Origin: Kerstersia similis
Lineage (GTDB): Bacteria > Pseudomonadota > Gammaproteobacteria > Burkholderiales > Burkholderiaceae_B
Assembly: GCF_965139615.1 (NCBI RefSeq)
Contig: NZ_CBCSIQ010000006.1
Location: forward strand, 62,001 to 126,000
Length of the DNA: 64,000 nt
Direction: 5' to 3'
Below the pieces are notes generated by a model. That model worked only from the letters and a program-made list of their open reading frames with translations, was not told where the DNA came from and ran no database searches. Of this stretch, positions 44,131 through 52,851 are shown piece by piece (position 1 is the stretch's first letter; each line of letters opens with the position of its first letter). A program made the translations under genes and the position numbers.

Positions 44131-44222
44131 CGTTGTCCTCTCTCAGCCGGCACCGGCCCTTGGCGGCCCGGCCGGGTTGCCGATACGTTCCTGACAGCCG
44201 CACGGATGTAAGCCACCCTGGC

Positions 44223-45026
44223 TCAAGCCGCCGCAAAAGCCGCCGTGACGCTGCCCAAACCTTCAATCGAAGCGCTGATCACATCTCCCGGCCGCACCGC
44301 AGCCATCGGGCCCAGCGCGCCAGCCAGAATCACATCGCCCGCACGCAGCGGCGCCCCCAGCCGCACCATCGTATCCGCGAGCCAGACGGCAGCCTTCAGG
44401 GGATTTCCCAGGCAGGCCGCACCCGCCCCCACGGACACCTGATCCCCGCGGCACTCCATCACCATGCCGCAGCGCACCAGATCCAGCGCACCCAGCCGCA
44501 CCGGACGCGAACCCAGCACGAAGAGGCCGGCTGACGCGTTGTCCGCCACGGTATCCACCAGACGGATATCCCAGTTGGCGATCCGGCTGCCAACCACTTC
44601 AATGGCGGGCAACACATAGGCCGTCGCGGAAATGAGGTCAGCGAAGGTATGACGCTCATGCACCAGGTCCCGCTCCAACACCAGCGCGATCTCCGCTTCG
44701 GCCTTGGGCTGCATGGTGCGATGCCAGGGAATCTCCTCGCCATCGCCAAACGCCATGTCGGCAAACAGCGCGCCGAAATCCGGCGCATCCACGCCCAGCT
44801 GCTGCTGCACCGCACGTGATGTCAGACCGATCTTGCGTCCCACCAGCCGGGCACCATGCTGCAGTTGCCGTTCGGTCTGCAGCGCCTGTACGGCATAGGC
44901 CAGACTCAGTGCATCACCAGCTGCCCCCGCCAGCCGGGCGAGATCCTCTCGCACCGGCGCCGTCGGCACGCCACTTGCCTGAGCCTGCCAAAGACGCTCC
45001 GCCAGGGCCTGCAACGAATCGTTCAT
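44223..45026 (-). CDS. nbaH: 2-oxopent-4-enoate hydratase
   Basis: A 267-aa hydratase (MhpD/DmpE family) adding water to 2-oxopent-4-enoate to give 4-hydroxy-2-oxovalerate. GRKIGLTSRAVQQQLGV and PKAEAEIALVLERDL, plus AIEVVGSRIANWDIR, match. ATG 45026 has GAGGA upstream. It is related to the decarboxylase encoded next but belongs to the hydratase branch. The product would need an aldolase, which is not in the window. Confidence 0.88.
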   Translation of the reverse strand: MNDSLQALAERLWQAQASGVPTAPVREDLARLAGAAGDALSLAYAVQALQTERQLQHGARLVGRKIGLTSRAVQQQLGVDAPDFGALFADMAFGDGEEIPWHRTMQPKAEAEIALVLERDLVHERHTFADLISATAYVLPAIEVVGSRIANWDIRLVDTVADNASAGLFVLGSRPVRLGALDLVRCGMVMECRGDQVSVGAGAACLGNPLKAAVWLADTMVRLGAPLRAGDVILAGALGPMAAVRPGDVISASIEGLGSVTAAFAAA

Positions 45027-45067
45027 GCCGTCCTCACTCCTGTTGATCGCCATAGTGCTGCGCCCGT

Positions 45068-46549
45068 TCAGACCTTGACGCAGATATTGGTCGTTTCCGA
45101 ATAGAAATCGAGCGAGTAACGCCCGCCTTCCCGGCCAATGCCGGACAGTTTGCCGCCACCGAAAGGCGTGCGCAGATCACGCGAGAACCAGGTATTGACC
45201 CAGACGATGCCAACATGGATCTTCGGGCTGACGCGGTGGGCGCGCGACAGATTGGTGGTCCAGATGCTGGCGGCCAGGCCATACGCGCTGTCATTGACGC
45301 GGCGCAGCACCTCTTCTTCGCTATCGAAAGGCGCCAGGTGGCACACCGGGCCAAACACTTCCTCGCGCATGCAGCGGGCATCGTCCGGCAAGCCAGTCCA
45401 GATCGTCGGCAGTACATACGCGCCGTTATCGCGTTCATCGCCGAACACCGGCGCCGTGCCGCCAGTCACGACCGTGGCGCCTTCCTGTACCGCCAGATCA
45501 AAGTAGGCCATCACTTTTTCACGGTGCTCGCGCGAGATCAGCGAACCCATGAATACCCCTTCATCATCGGGCCAGCTCACTTTCAGCGCTTCGGTCTTGG
45601 CCTTGAGCGCCGCCACAAACCGGTCGAAGATGGAGCGTTCGACATAGACGCGTTCGGAACACAGGCAAACCTGGCCGGCATTGGTGAAGCTGGAACGCAC
45701 GATGCCATCGACGGCCGCATCGAAATCCGCATCGGCAAAGACGATGGCTGCATTCTTGCCGCCCAGCTCAAAAGACACCTCCTTGACGCCCTCGGCTGCG
45801 GCTTTCATGATCGCCGTGCCGGTGCGCGACTCGCCCGTGAAGGTGATGGCGTCGATATCCGGATGCGTGCTCAGGAACTCGCCGGCAGACCCCGGCCCGA
45901 AGCCATGGATGACGTTGAATACGCCCGGCGGCACCCCGGCCTCGTCGAAGGCTTCGGCCACCAGCGTTGCCGTCGAAGGCGTTTCCTCCGAGGGTTTGCA
46001 CACCACGGCATTGCCACAAATCAGCGCGGGCGCGGCCTTCCAGGTCAGTGACAGGATGGGCAGATTCCACGGTGAAATGCTGGCCACCACGCCCAGCGGC
46101 TTGCGCGTCACGTAATTGATCAGCTTGGTGCCGTCCCCCAGGCGGGTTTCAAAGAAATCGGTATTGGCGACCTTGGCGAGATCGGCAAAGGTACGGAAAT
46201 TGTGAATGCCGCGGTAGATATCCAACTGGCGTGCCTGGCTCAGCGGCCTGCCGGTATCGGCGACTTCAGCTGCCAGGAACTCCTCGAAGCGCCGCTCGAT
46301 GATGTCTGCCACGCGGTACAGGAACTTGGCGCGCTCGGCGGCGTCCGCCTGGCCCCACTCGCCTTCCACCGCCCTGCGGGCAGCCGCCACCGCGCGCGCG
46401 ACCAGCGCCTGGTCGGCCTCGTGGACATCGGCCAGCACAGAGCCGTCCACCGGACAGATGTTCTGGAACGTCTTGGATGTGGCGACGAATTCGCCAGCCA
46501 CATAATTGCGCGTCTGCCGCAGCGACGCCGGAAGCTGAAACCTGGACAA
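45068..46549 (-). CDS. nbaE: 2-aminomuconate 6-semialdehyde dehydrogenase
   Basis: A 493-aa NAD-dependent aldehyde dehydrogenase, first gene of the operon. ISPWNLP and KPSEETPSTA line the cofactor site, SFELGGKNAAIVFADAD has the general-base Glu, and NAGQVCLCSERVYVE the catalytic Cys (near residue 300). It oxidises 2-aminomuconate semialdehyde to 2-aminomuconate. The close relative 2-hydroxymuconic semialdehyde dehydrogenase cannot be excluded by sequence alone, but the operon decides for the amino compound. CAAGGAG lies just before the ATG. Promoter motif B lies 110-170 bases upstream. Confidence 0.92.
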   Translation of the reverse strand: MSRFQLPASLRQTRNYVAGEFVATSKTFQNICPVDGSVLADVHEADQALVARAVAAARRAVEGEWGQADAAERAKFLYRVADIIERRFEEFLAAEVADTGRPLSQARQLDIYRGIHNFRTFADLAKVANTDFFETRLGDGTKLINYVTRKPLGVVASISPWNLPILSLTWKAAPALICGNAVVCKPSEETPSTATLVAEAFDEAGVPPGVFNVIHGFGPGSAGEFLSTHPDIDAITFTGESRTGTAIMKAAAEGVKEVSFELGGKNAAIVFADADFDAAVDGIVRSSFTNAGQVCLCSERVYVERSIFDRFVAALKAKTEALKVSWPDDEGVFMGSLISREHREKVMAYFDLAVQEGATVVTGGTAPVFGDERDNGAYVLPTIWTGLPDDARCMREEVFGPVCHLAPFDSEEEVLRRVNDSAYGLAASIWTTNLSRAHRVSPKIHVGIVWVNTWFSRDLRTPFGGGKLSGIGREGGRYSLDFYSETTNICVKV

Positions 46550-46660
46550 GTCGAACTCCTTGGAAAGCGCCCGATAAACGGGACATGCCTGGGCAAGTCC
46601 GGCAGCGTCCGGAATGAGGAAAACCGCTGCGGAAATTGCCTGAACCTGATGGCACTCTAT

Positions 46661-46719
46661 CCAAGGGGGTACAACTTGAATAATGAATTTTTAGGCCTGG
46701 GCTATAAACATCAGGAATA
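46661..46719 (-). promoter_or_regulatory. Promoter motif B of the nba operon
   Basis: CCAAG (46661-46665), 11 bases, TGAATAAT (46677-46684), a T-rich block, GCTATAAA (46701-46708) and GGAATA (46714-46719) match motif A at 41011-41073 in order and spacing. Over the 43 bases from TGAATAAT to GGAATA about 30 are identical. It lies between the LysR stop codon and nbaE, on the promoter side of nbaE. Confidence 0.65.
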
Positions 46720-46734
46720 GCCCGGTGCAAGACC

Positions 46735-47661
46735 TCAGACCGTGACGTCGTGCAACATCATCAACAAACGCTGTGTGGCAGGCGTGACGCTGCGGTCTTT
46801 CGCCAGGGTATAGCCGACTTCGCCAAAGGGCATATCCACCCCGACGGGCAGGATGGTGATCAGGCCCAGATTGACGAAACGGCGCGCGACCTTGAATGGC
46901 ATCAAGGCGACCATATCGGATTCCACCAGCAAGCCCAGGTTGGTCATGATGGAGACCGATTCCACGATCTGTTTCGGCCGGTTCATGCCCAGTTTGTCAA
47001 AGAAAGCGTCGATGGAATGAAAGGCTTCCGAATCCGAGGTCGGCAGGATCCAATCCAGGCCTTCAAGCTCCGCTGTCTTGACCCCTACGCTGGCGGCCAG
47101 CCAATGCTGGCGGCCCACGACGGCACAGAGTTTCTCGGTGTATAGCGGCACATGGCTGAACTCGCCGCCGCCCTCATGGGCAGGAATCAGGCCGACCACC
47201 ACATCCAGCTCGCCACGCAGCAACTCCGGGAACATTTTTTCATTAACGCCAACCTTGACCTGCACCACGACATTGGGCGCCACTTCACGCAGGCGCACAA
47301 TGGCGGCCGGCAGCAATTGCGCCGAAGCGGCCAGCAGACAGCCCACCATCACCCGGCCAGAGACCCCCTCGTTCCAGGCATTGAGGTCGTCGGCCAGCAC
47401 CCGCAGATCCGCCATGACCGATTGGGCGTGGCTCTTGAGCATCAGACCGAAATTGGTCGGCGTCACCCCTCTGCTGGAGCGCACCAGCAGGGGCTGGCCA
47501 AAATGTTCTTCCAGCTCCTGGATCGCCTTGCTGATGGCGGGCTGCGTCATGTGCAGCTCACGGGCGGCCGCCAGCAGCGAACCACAGGCCAGCACCTTCT
47601 CGAAAATCGCCAGCTGATTGAACTTGAGCCGGCGAGCCAAGGTCAGTTTCGAGAATTTCAT
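46735..47661 (-). CDS. LysR-family regulator, probable nba operon activator
   Basis: A 308-aa LysR regulator: winged helix at the N-terminus (LLAAARELHMTQPAISKAIQ) and a periplasmic-binding-protein-like effector domain (about 100-300). ATG 47661 (MKFSKL) is the natural start; the frame stays open far upstream, but that is antisense-free overlap with the MFS gene. It is transcribed in the same direction as the nba operon, 185 bases upstream, which is less usual than divergent LysR arrangement. A LysR gene (nbaR) accompanies the characterised nba cluster. Inducer presumably a pathway intermediate. Confidence 0.88.
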   Translation of the reverse strand: MKFSKLTLARRLKFNQLAIFEKVLACGSLLAAARELHMTQPAISKAIQELEEHFGQPLLVRSSRGVTPTNFGLMLKSHAQSVMADLRVLADDLNAWNEGVSGRVMVGCLLAASAQLLPAAIVRLREVAPNVVVQVKVGVNEKMFPELLRGELDVVVGLIPAHEGGGEFSHVPLYTEKLCAVVGRQHWLAASVGVKTAELEGLDWILPTSDSEAFHSIDAFFDKLGMNRPKQIVESVSIMTNLGLLVESDMVALMPFKVARRFVNLGLITILPVGVDMPFGEVGYTLAKDRSVTPATQRLLMMLHDVTV

Positions 47662-47756
47662 GGTGCGGTGCTCCTGTACGGCTGCATGCGGGCGTACACG
47701 ATACTGCATCCTCCGGCCACGCCACCGCTGTGACGCGGCACTATTGGGGATGACCC

Positions 47757-48998
47757 CTAGGCCCGTCCCGCCGCAGCGGCCTGGCGCGCACGGTTGCGCA
47801 TGGCTTCCGCCGCCAGGCAGCACAGTATCGCCAGCGCCCCGCAGATGGCGACCGTCGCAGGCAACGATAGCAAAGGCGTACCGGCAAAGCTGACGACATA
47901 CCCGACAACGGCAGACAGCAGATACTGCAGCATGCCCATCAAGGCGGATGCCAATCCCGCCTGCGGCCCGGATTGCGCCATGGTGAGCGCCGTCAGGTTG
48001 CCGAACACCAGCCCCAACGAACCGATCGCCAATGCCAGCAAGGCTGCATAGCCCCACAGCGGCAGCGCCAGCATGCCCGCCGCCAGCCACAGCGCCAACC
48101 CTGCCAGCGTATGCAGCAACAGCCCGATATACATGCCGCGCTGTTCCGTGGCGCCGCGCTTGAGCATGGCATTGGCCGCCGCACCAAACAGCACCAGGCA
48201 CACGGCATTCGACGCGAACAGGTAGCTGAACTGCTGCGGATCCAGCGCGTAATGCTGTGTGAAGACGAAAGGCGCGCCGCTGATATAGGTAAACAATGCC
48301 CCCAGAACAAAACCGCCAGCCAGCACATAGGCCATGAACACCGGTGCGGCCAGCTGCCGGCCATAGGCCGTGGCAATGGCACGGGGCCGCAATGGCGCGC
48401 GGGCGGCAGCCGGCAAGGTTTCCGGCAGGCTGCGCATGCCCCACAGCACGCCAATCATGCCCAGGGCGGCCAGCGCCCAGAAAATATTGCGCCAGCTGCC
48501 ATGCTGCAGCAGGTAGCCCCCCAGCACCGGCGCAAGAATGGGTGCCAGCATCATGACCTGCATCAGTACCGAAAAAATGCGCGCCGATTCATTTACGCTG
48601 CAGCGATCCGCCACGATGGCGCGCGGCGCCACCAGGCCTGCCGCCGCACCCAGCGCCTGCAGGAAGCGTGCCGCCATCAACCACTCGATAGACGGCGCCA
48701 AGGCCGCCACGATGGAGCCGAATACAAACAACAGCACCCCCGCCAGCAAGGGCACACGCCGTCCGTAGCTATCCAGCAGCGGCCCGTACAGCCCCTGGCC
48801 GAAGGCCAGACCGATCAGGAAAATCGCCAGCGTCTGCTGCACTTCGCCATCGGAAATGCCCAGCTCGGCCCCGATGGCGGGCATCCCGGGCAAGTACATG
48901 TCGATGGCCATGGCATCCAGGGCCGTCAGCATGGCCAGCAGGACCACCAACGCCATGCCAATGGTGGCGCCCTGCGCCGGTTGTGATGAACGTTGCAT
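47757..48998 (-). CDS. Bcr/CflA-family MFS drug efflux transporter
   Basis: A 413-aa, 12-helix drug:H+ antiporter. AIDMYLPGMPAIGAELG in helix 1, DSYGRRVPLL in the loop 2-3 motif and ARFLQALGAAAGLVAPRAIV in motif C place it in the Bcr/CflA group (bicyclomycin, chloramphenicol and other drugs). It is encoded 12 bases after a TetR gene, so the two form a self-regulated efflux operon. The stop codon is 95 bases from the LysR start. Confidence 0.9.
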   Translation of the reverse strand: MQRSSQPAQGATIGMALVVLLAMLTALDAMAIDMYLPGMPAIGAELGISDGEVQQTLAIFLIGLAFGQGLYGPLLDSYGRRVPLLAGVLLFVFGSIVAALAPSIEWLMAARFLQALGAAAGLVAPRAIVADRCSVNESARIFSVLMQVMMLAPILAPVLGGYLLQHGSWRNIFWALAALGMIGVLWGMRSLPETLPAAARAPLRPRAIATAYGRQLAAPVFMAYVLAGGFVLGALFTYISGAPFVFTQHYALDPQQFSYLFASNAVCLVLFGAAANAMLKRGATEQRGMYIGLLLHTLAGLALWLAAGMLALPLWGYAALLALAIGSLGLVFGNLTALTMAQSGPQAGLASALMGMLQYLLSAVVGYVVSFAGTPLLSLPATVAICGALAILCCLAAEAMRNRARQAAAAGRA

Positions 48999-49010
48999 GA
49001 TGAACTCCGA

Positions 49011-49613
49011 CTACGGTTGCGTCGCCACGGCCTGCCGCAGCGTATGCTCGAAAATATGCTTCATGGCCTGCCAGCGCGCGGCGAACTTATCGCTGCCGGC
49101 ATAGACCAGCCTGACATGCAGGCTATCGACAATGCCCAGGTAGGCCTGGCCATACAAACGCACCCTGGCTGGCGCCAGTGCCTGCCCGCCGGCCCACACC
49201 TTCAGGCGCTGCTTGAACCCTTCCAGCAATAGCCCCAGATAACGCTCATAGCTGGCATCCAGGCGCGCCTGCAAGTGCCTGGGCGACAAATAGGCCGCCT
49301 TCAATAGAAAGCGCAGATGCGCAGACTGGACATAGCGCCGCGCCATGCCGGCGCAATACCTGGCTCCCGGCAATTCGCTGCCTTGCTCCGCCGCCAGGCA
49401 ACGCAAGGCATAGTCGCTTTCCAGCTGGATGGCGTCATCGAAAATCACCAGATACAACTCATCCTTGCCGGAGAAATGCGAATACAGGGACGCCTTCCGG
49501 ATCGCCACGGCTTCGGCAATGTCATTGAGTGAGGCGGCGTCATAGCCGCGTTCGGCAAAGTGCTCGACGGCGGCCTGACAGATTCGTTCTGCCGCAGGTG
49601 TCCGTTCAGACAT
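49011..49613 (-). CDS. TetR-family repressor of the adjacent efflux gene
   Basis: A 200-aa repressor with a TetR helix-turn-helix (FAERGYDAASLNDIAEAVAI then RKASLYSHFSGKDELYLVIF) and a helical ligand domain. ATG 49613 is preceded by a weak site; the longer frame upstream crosses the operator and is rejected. A near-perfect palindrome 60-80 bases upstream is the likely operator, so it should repress itself and the MFS pump until a drug binds. Confidence 0.88.
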   Translation of the reverse strand: MSERTPAAERICQAAVEHFAERGYDAASLNDIAEAVAIRKASLYSHFSGKDELYLVIFDDAIQLESDYALRCLAAEQGSELPGARYCAGMARRYVQSAHLRFLLKAAYLSPRHLQARLDASYERYLGLLLEGFKQRLKVWAGGQALAPARVRLYGQAYLGIVDSLHVRLVYAGSDKFAARWQAMKHIFEHTLRQAVATQP

Positions 49614-49674
49614 GATGATTCCCCTAGCGTCCCCGATGTTTCCTGTTGTGCAACGACACGTTGCGGCGCGCATA

Positions 49675-49692
49675 CTACCTACCGATAGGTAG
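49675..49692. promoter_or_regulatory. TetR operator palindrome
   Basis: CTACCTA (49675-49681), four bases, TAGGTAG (49686-49692): a perfect 7-bp inverted repeat of the ACCTACCGnnAGGT style common for TetR repressors, located 62 bases upstream of the tetR-like gene. Confidence 0.7.
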
Positions 49693-49879
49693 CCTGTCAA
49701 TCGGAACCTGAGGAAACCAGGCGCAGCAGAAAAGACCTGGCGGGTGATTGTGAGGAGTGCTTGGAATTAGGGAGAGCGGGGAAATGGCGGGCATTCGGAT
49801 ATTGGCAGCATCTGCCCGGGCAGGCTGAGCGGCAGCATTCGCGCGGCTCAAGCTGACGCCTGCACGTATCCGGCCGGCC

Positions 49880-50176
49880 TCAGGGTTTGTCGATCTCCAC
49901 GACTTCAGGAAAATCGCGGCGGTATAACGCCCATTCGTCGATCCTGCGGCCATCAGGCAGCAGGCAAATGCCGGCCTGGCCCGCCGGCGTGGATTCAACC
50001 GTTACCGTGCCACCCTTTTCCTCGCAATAGACCGAGGCCGGGTTGGGCAGGCTCACGGCCTGCGCGGCATTCGCCCCGCCCGCTACGCCGCCAGACACGC
50101 CGCACCCCGCCAACACCGCAGCGCATATCGCCGCCCCCATCCCGGCACACAGACCGGGCCATGACACTCCAGGCAT
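49880..50176 (-). CDS. DUF333-family lipoprotein
   Basis: A 98-aa probable lipoprotein: a hydrophobic signal followed by the lipobox VLAGC at about residue 25. The mature part NPASVYCEEKGGTV, then GICLLPDGRRIDEWALYRRD, matches DUF333 (sometimes annotated as hemolysin-like, without good functional proof). GGGAGAG precedes the ATG. A stand-alone gene of the cell envelope. Confidence 0.85.
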   Translation of the reverse strand: MPGVSWPGLCAGMGAAICAAVLAGCGVSGGVAGGANAAQAVSLPNPASVYCEEKGGTVTVESTPAGQAGICLLPDGRRIDEWALYRRDFPEVVEIDKP

Positions 50177-50506
50177 ATCTCTCCCCAGGCAAACGTGGCG
50201 GCACGCAATCCCGCCACCGGCACACGCGCATTATCGTGGAACCGCCGTCCGCATGCGCAGCCCCCACGCCCGAACCATGACGCCAACATGAATTATTCAT
50301 GACAGCCCGATGACGGAACGGGCATTTCCGAGCTGGACCGCCCCCCAGAAAAACCGATTTTTTCATTTAACTATCAGACAGTTCCATGAAAAAACCGCCG
50401 CCATCCTGCCACTGGGACTTATGTCTGATATCCGAAAAAACGATTTCCCCCGCCTGTTCAAATCTGGTGAGATAGCCGCCGTTCTCTCACTCTGCATGGA
50501 ACCGAT
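50177..50506. other. Divergent promoter region with a palindrome, no gene
   Basis: No gene is supported in this 330-base interval between the DUF333 lipoprotein gene and phnX. CATGAAT-T-ATTCATG (50287-50301) is a perfect 7-bp inverted repeat and a likely operator for one of the two genes. Confidence 0.45.
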
Positions 50507-51373
50507 ATGGCCCAAGCCCCACACTACCAGGCACCCCGGAAAATTGAATGCGTCGTTCTTGACTGGGCCGGCACCACCGTCGATTTCGGCTCGTTCGCGC
50601 CCACACAGGTCTTCGTCGAAGCCTTCGCTGAATTCGGCGTACCGATTACGCTGGATGAAGCGCGCGGCCCCATGGGCCGGGGCAAATGGGACCACATCCG
50701 CGCGCTATGCGACGACCCTGCCATCGCGGCACGCTATGCGGCGCATCATGGGCAGGCCCCTGACGATGCCGCGGTCACCCGCATCTATGAACGCTTCATG
50801 CCGCTGCAGATCGAGAAAATCGGTCAGTACTCGGATCTGATCCCGGGAACGCTGGACACCATCGCAACCTTGCGCGCACAGGGAATCGCCATCGGTTCCT
50901 GCTCCGGGTATCCCAGGATCGTCATGGATCGCGTGGCGGCCAGCGCCTTGGCCAAGGGCTATGCGGCCGATCACATCGTGGCCGCCGATGAAGTGCCGCA
51001 CGGGCGTCCCTTTCCTTCCCAGGCGCTGGCCAGCGCCGTCGCCCTGGGCGCCCGCGATGTTGCCGCCTGCGTCAAGGTGGATGACACCGCCCCCGGCATC
51101 ATCGAGGGCCGGGCTGCCGGCATGTGGAGCGTGGCCCTGCTGCTGTCCGGCAATGCGCTGGGGGTCACCCATGAACAATACCTGTCCATGCCGGAAACGG
51201 AGCGCGAGGCAGCACGCGAACGCATAGGCGCTGCCCTGGCGCCCGCCTGCCCGCACTACATGATAGACACCATCGCCGATCTGCCGGCAGTGATTACCGA
51301 TATCGAACAGCGCCTGCAGGCGGGCGAGATGCCGCAAACCTGCGCGCCCCGCGCTATCGGCACCCTGGCCTGA
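50507..51373 (+). CDS. phnX: Phosphonoacetaldehyde hydrolase (phosphonatase)
   Basis: A 288-aa haloacid dehalogenase-superfamily enzyme that cleaves phosphonoacetaldehyde to acetaldehyde and phosphate. VVLDWAGTTVD gives the nucleophile Asp19; the Schiff-base Lys60 in GPMGRGKWDHI is 41 residues further on, the same spacing as Asp12 and Lys53 in the Bacillus enzyme. VKVDDTAPGIIEG holds the C-terminal acidic pair. It normally acts after the 2-aminoethylphosphonate transaminase PhnW; no phnW or phosphonate transporter lies in the window. Convergent with the LysR gene, 19 bases between stops. Confidence 0.92.
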   Translation: MAQAPHYQAPRKIECVVLDWAGTTVDFGSFAPTQVFVEAFAEFGVPITLDEARGPMGRGKWDHIRALCDDPAIAARYAAHHGQAPDDAAVTRIYERFMPLQIEKIGQYSDLIPGTLDTIATLRAQGIAIGSCSGYPRIVMDRVAASALAKGYAADHIVAADEVPHGRPFPSQALASAVALGARDVAACVKVDDTAPGIIEGRAAGMWSVALLLSGNALGVTHEQYLSMPETEREAARERIGAALAPACPHYMIDTIADLPAVITDIEQRLQAGEMPQTCAPRAIGTLA

Positions 51374-51392
51374 CGCACACCGGCAGCAGCAC

Positions 51393-52271
51393 TCAGGACA
51401 CCGGCTGCGCCTGCCGCACCGATGCCAGGAACGCACGAATGGCGCTGCGCGATTCATGCTCGCGCAGCGTTACCAGATATTCCGGCATGCGGCGCGTGCA
51501 ATCGCGAATCTCGATGGCACACAGCCGCGTGTCGCCCCCCAGCTCGGCAGCCGATACGATCCCCACGCCCACGCCCGCTGCCACCAATTCGCTGACGGCC
51601 TCGCGGCCCTCGACCTCAATCGCCTGTTCGATGCCGAGCCCGGCCCGCTGCATTTCTTCTTCCAGCACCTGACGGGTATGCGAACCCTGCTCGCGCAGAA
51701 TCAGGGGCAGGCCGGCCAAGTCCACCAGGGACAGCTGCCGGCGCGCGGCCCAGGGATGCCCGGCCGCCGCAAAAGCGACGATAGGATGTTCCGCCAGTTT
51801 CATGCTCAGCAGCCTGCCATCGTCCGGGTGCCAGCCGACTACCGCCAGATCGGCCTGGTAATCGAACAGGCGCGTGAGCGACTGGCTGGAATTGCCTGCC
51901 GCCAGCTTGAGCCGGATACCGGGATAGGCGCGGCTGAAGCAGGCCAGCGCCGGCAACAGGTGCACGGCCGAATCGACGCTCAAGGCAAGGCTGCCACGCT
52001 GCAAGGCGCCATGGCTGCGCAACAGTTCATCCGCCTCCGCTTCGGCAGCAAACATACGCTGCGTGATCGCCAGCAATTCCCGCCCGGGTTCGGTCAGCTG
52101 TACCTGCCGGCGATTGCGATGAAACAACGCCACCTCGAAGTGTGCTTCCAGTTTGCGTACCTGGTCGGAAATAGCCGGCTGCGACAGACACAGTTTTTCC
52201 GCCGCACGACTGAAACCGCCGTGCACCGCCACGGCATGAAACGCTTTGAGCTGGGAATAAGAGGCAGACAT
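51393..52271 (-). CDS. LysR-family regulator between phnX and the mdt operon
   Basis: A 292-aa LysR protein: helix-turn-helix AAEKLCLSQPAISDQVRKLE and a LysR effector domain (VEGREAVSELVAAGVGVGIV is typical of the CysB-like ligand pocket region). ATG 52271 (MSASYSQLK) is the family start. It is convergent with phnX but divergent from ytcA-mdtNOP across 309 bases, so by the usual LysR rule the efflux operon is the better candidate target; LysR regulators beside phnX are also known. Confidence 0.87.
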   Translation of the reverse strand: MSASYSQLKAFHAVAVHGGFSRAAEKLCLSQPAISDQVRKLEAHFEVALFHRNRRQVQLTEPGRELLAITQRMFAAEAEADELLRSHGALQRGSLALSVDSAVHLLPALACFSRAYPGIRLKLAAGNSSQSLTRLFDYQADLAVVGWHPDDGRLLSMKLAEHPIVAFAAAGHPWAARRQLSLVDLAGLPLILREQGSHTRQVLEEEMQRAGLGIEQAIEVEGREAVSELVAAGVGVGIVSAAELGGDTRLCAIEIRDCTRRMPEYLVTLREHESRSAIRAFLASVRQAQPVS

Positions 52272-52580
52272 GAAGGTGAACCGGAGGAAACCAACCAGGG
52301 AACGAAAACCACGGGCAAACACATTGCAGCGCCTCGACATGCTCCATACCAGCGCAGCGCAGCGATCGGCCCTGGCTGCCACACAATCGCGCCTGCCATA
52401 GAGAAATGTCAATCTCTTACCTGCCCAAGCAAGCCCGTGACAAGCGAACTGTAGTATAAATTTCAGGATAATCTGATTGCGTGTGTGACGTTCATACCGC
52501 AGCTCATATCACAGCACAGCGGCACCGACCGCGGGCACTGTTTTCCCCGTAAAGATTCCGACCCCAGACGCAAGGCGCTC
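52272..52580. other. Divergent promoter region of lysR and ytcA, no gene
   Basis: No gene is supported. AT-rich sequence around 52450-52480, with TATAAATTT and GATAATCTGAT, is a plausible promoter for the rightward operon. An in-frame earlier start for ytcA at 52485 lacks family support. Confidence 0.35.
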
Positions 52581-52850
52581 ATGGCTGTTACCTATTCCCG
52601 GCTGGCTGTTCTGGCTTGTCTCCTGCTGACTGGATGCGGCATACAGCAAGCTCCCTATATTGTCCTTTTCGAATCCTATTTTCCCTCGTGGATCGCTTGC
52701 GCCACGTTCGGCTGCATCGCAGCTGTCGTCTTACGATTCGGCCTGATCCGCATCGGCATCGACGAGCACCTGCCTTTCCGCTTCCTGACCTACGTGGCTT
52801 TCGCGCTGGCCGTCATGTTCCTTTCCTCACTGTTGATTTTCTCCCGCTGA
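52581..52850 (+). CDS. ytcA: YtcA-family small membrane lipoprotein
   Basis: An 89-aa protein with a lipoprotein signal (VLACLLLTGCG) and two further hydrophobic segments (WIACATFGCIAAVVLRFGL; FLTYVAFALAVMFLSSLLI). The same kind of small protein precedes mdtNOP in Escherichia coli, and the gene lies one base before the mdtN homologue. Presumed accessory to the efflux system; role unknown. Confidence 0.8.
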   Translation: MAVTYSRLAVLACLLLTGCGIQQAPYIVLFESYFPSWIACATFGCIAAVVLRFGLIRIGIDEHLPFRFLTYVAFALAVMFLSSLLIFSR

Positions 52851-52851
52851 C

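Noticed and set aside
47662..48444. In-frame upstream extension of the nba LysR gene
   Set aside because: It would run through the intergenic gap and the MFS gene; the LysR helix-turn-helix begins at MKFSKL.
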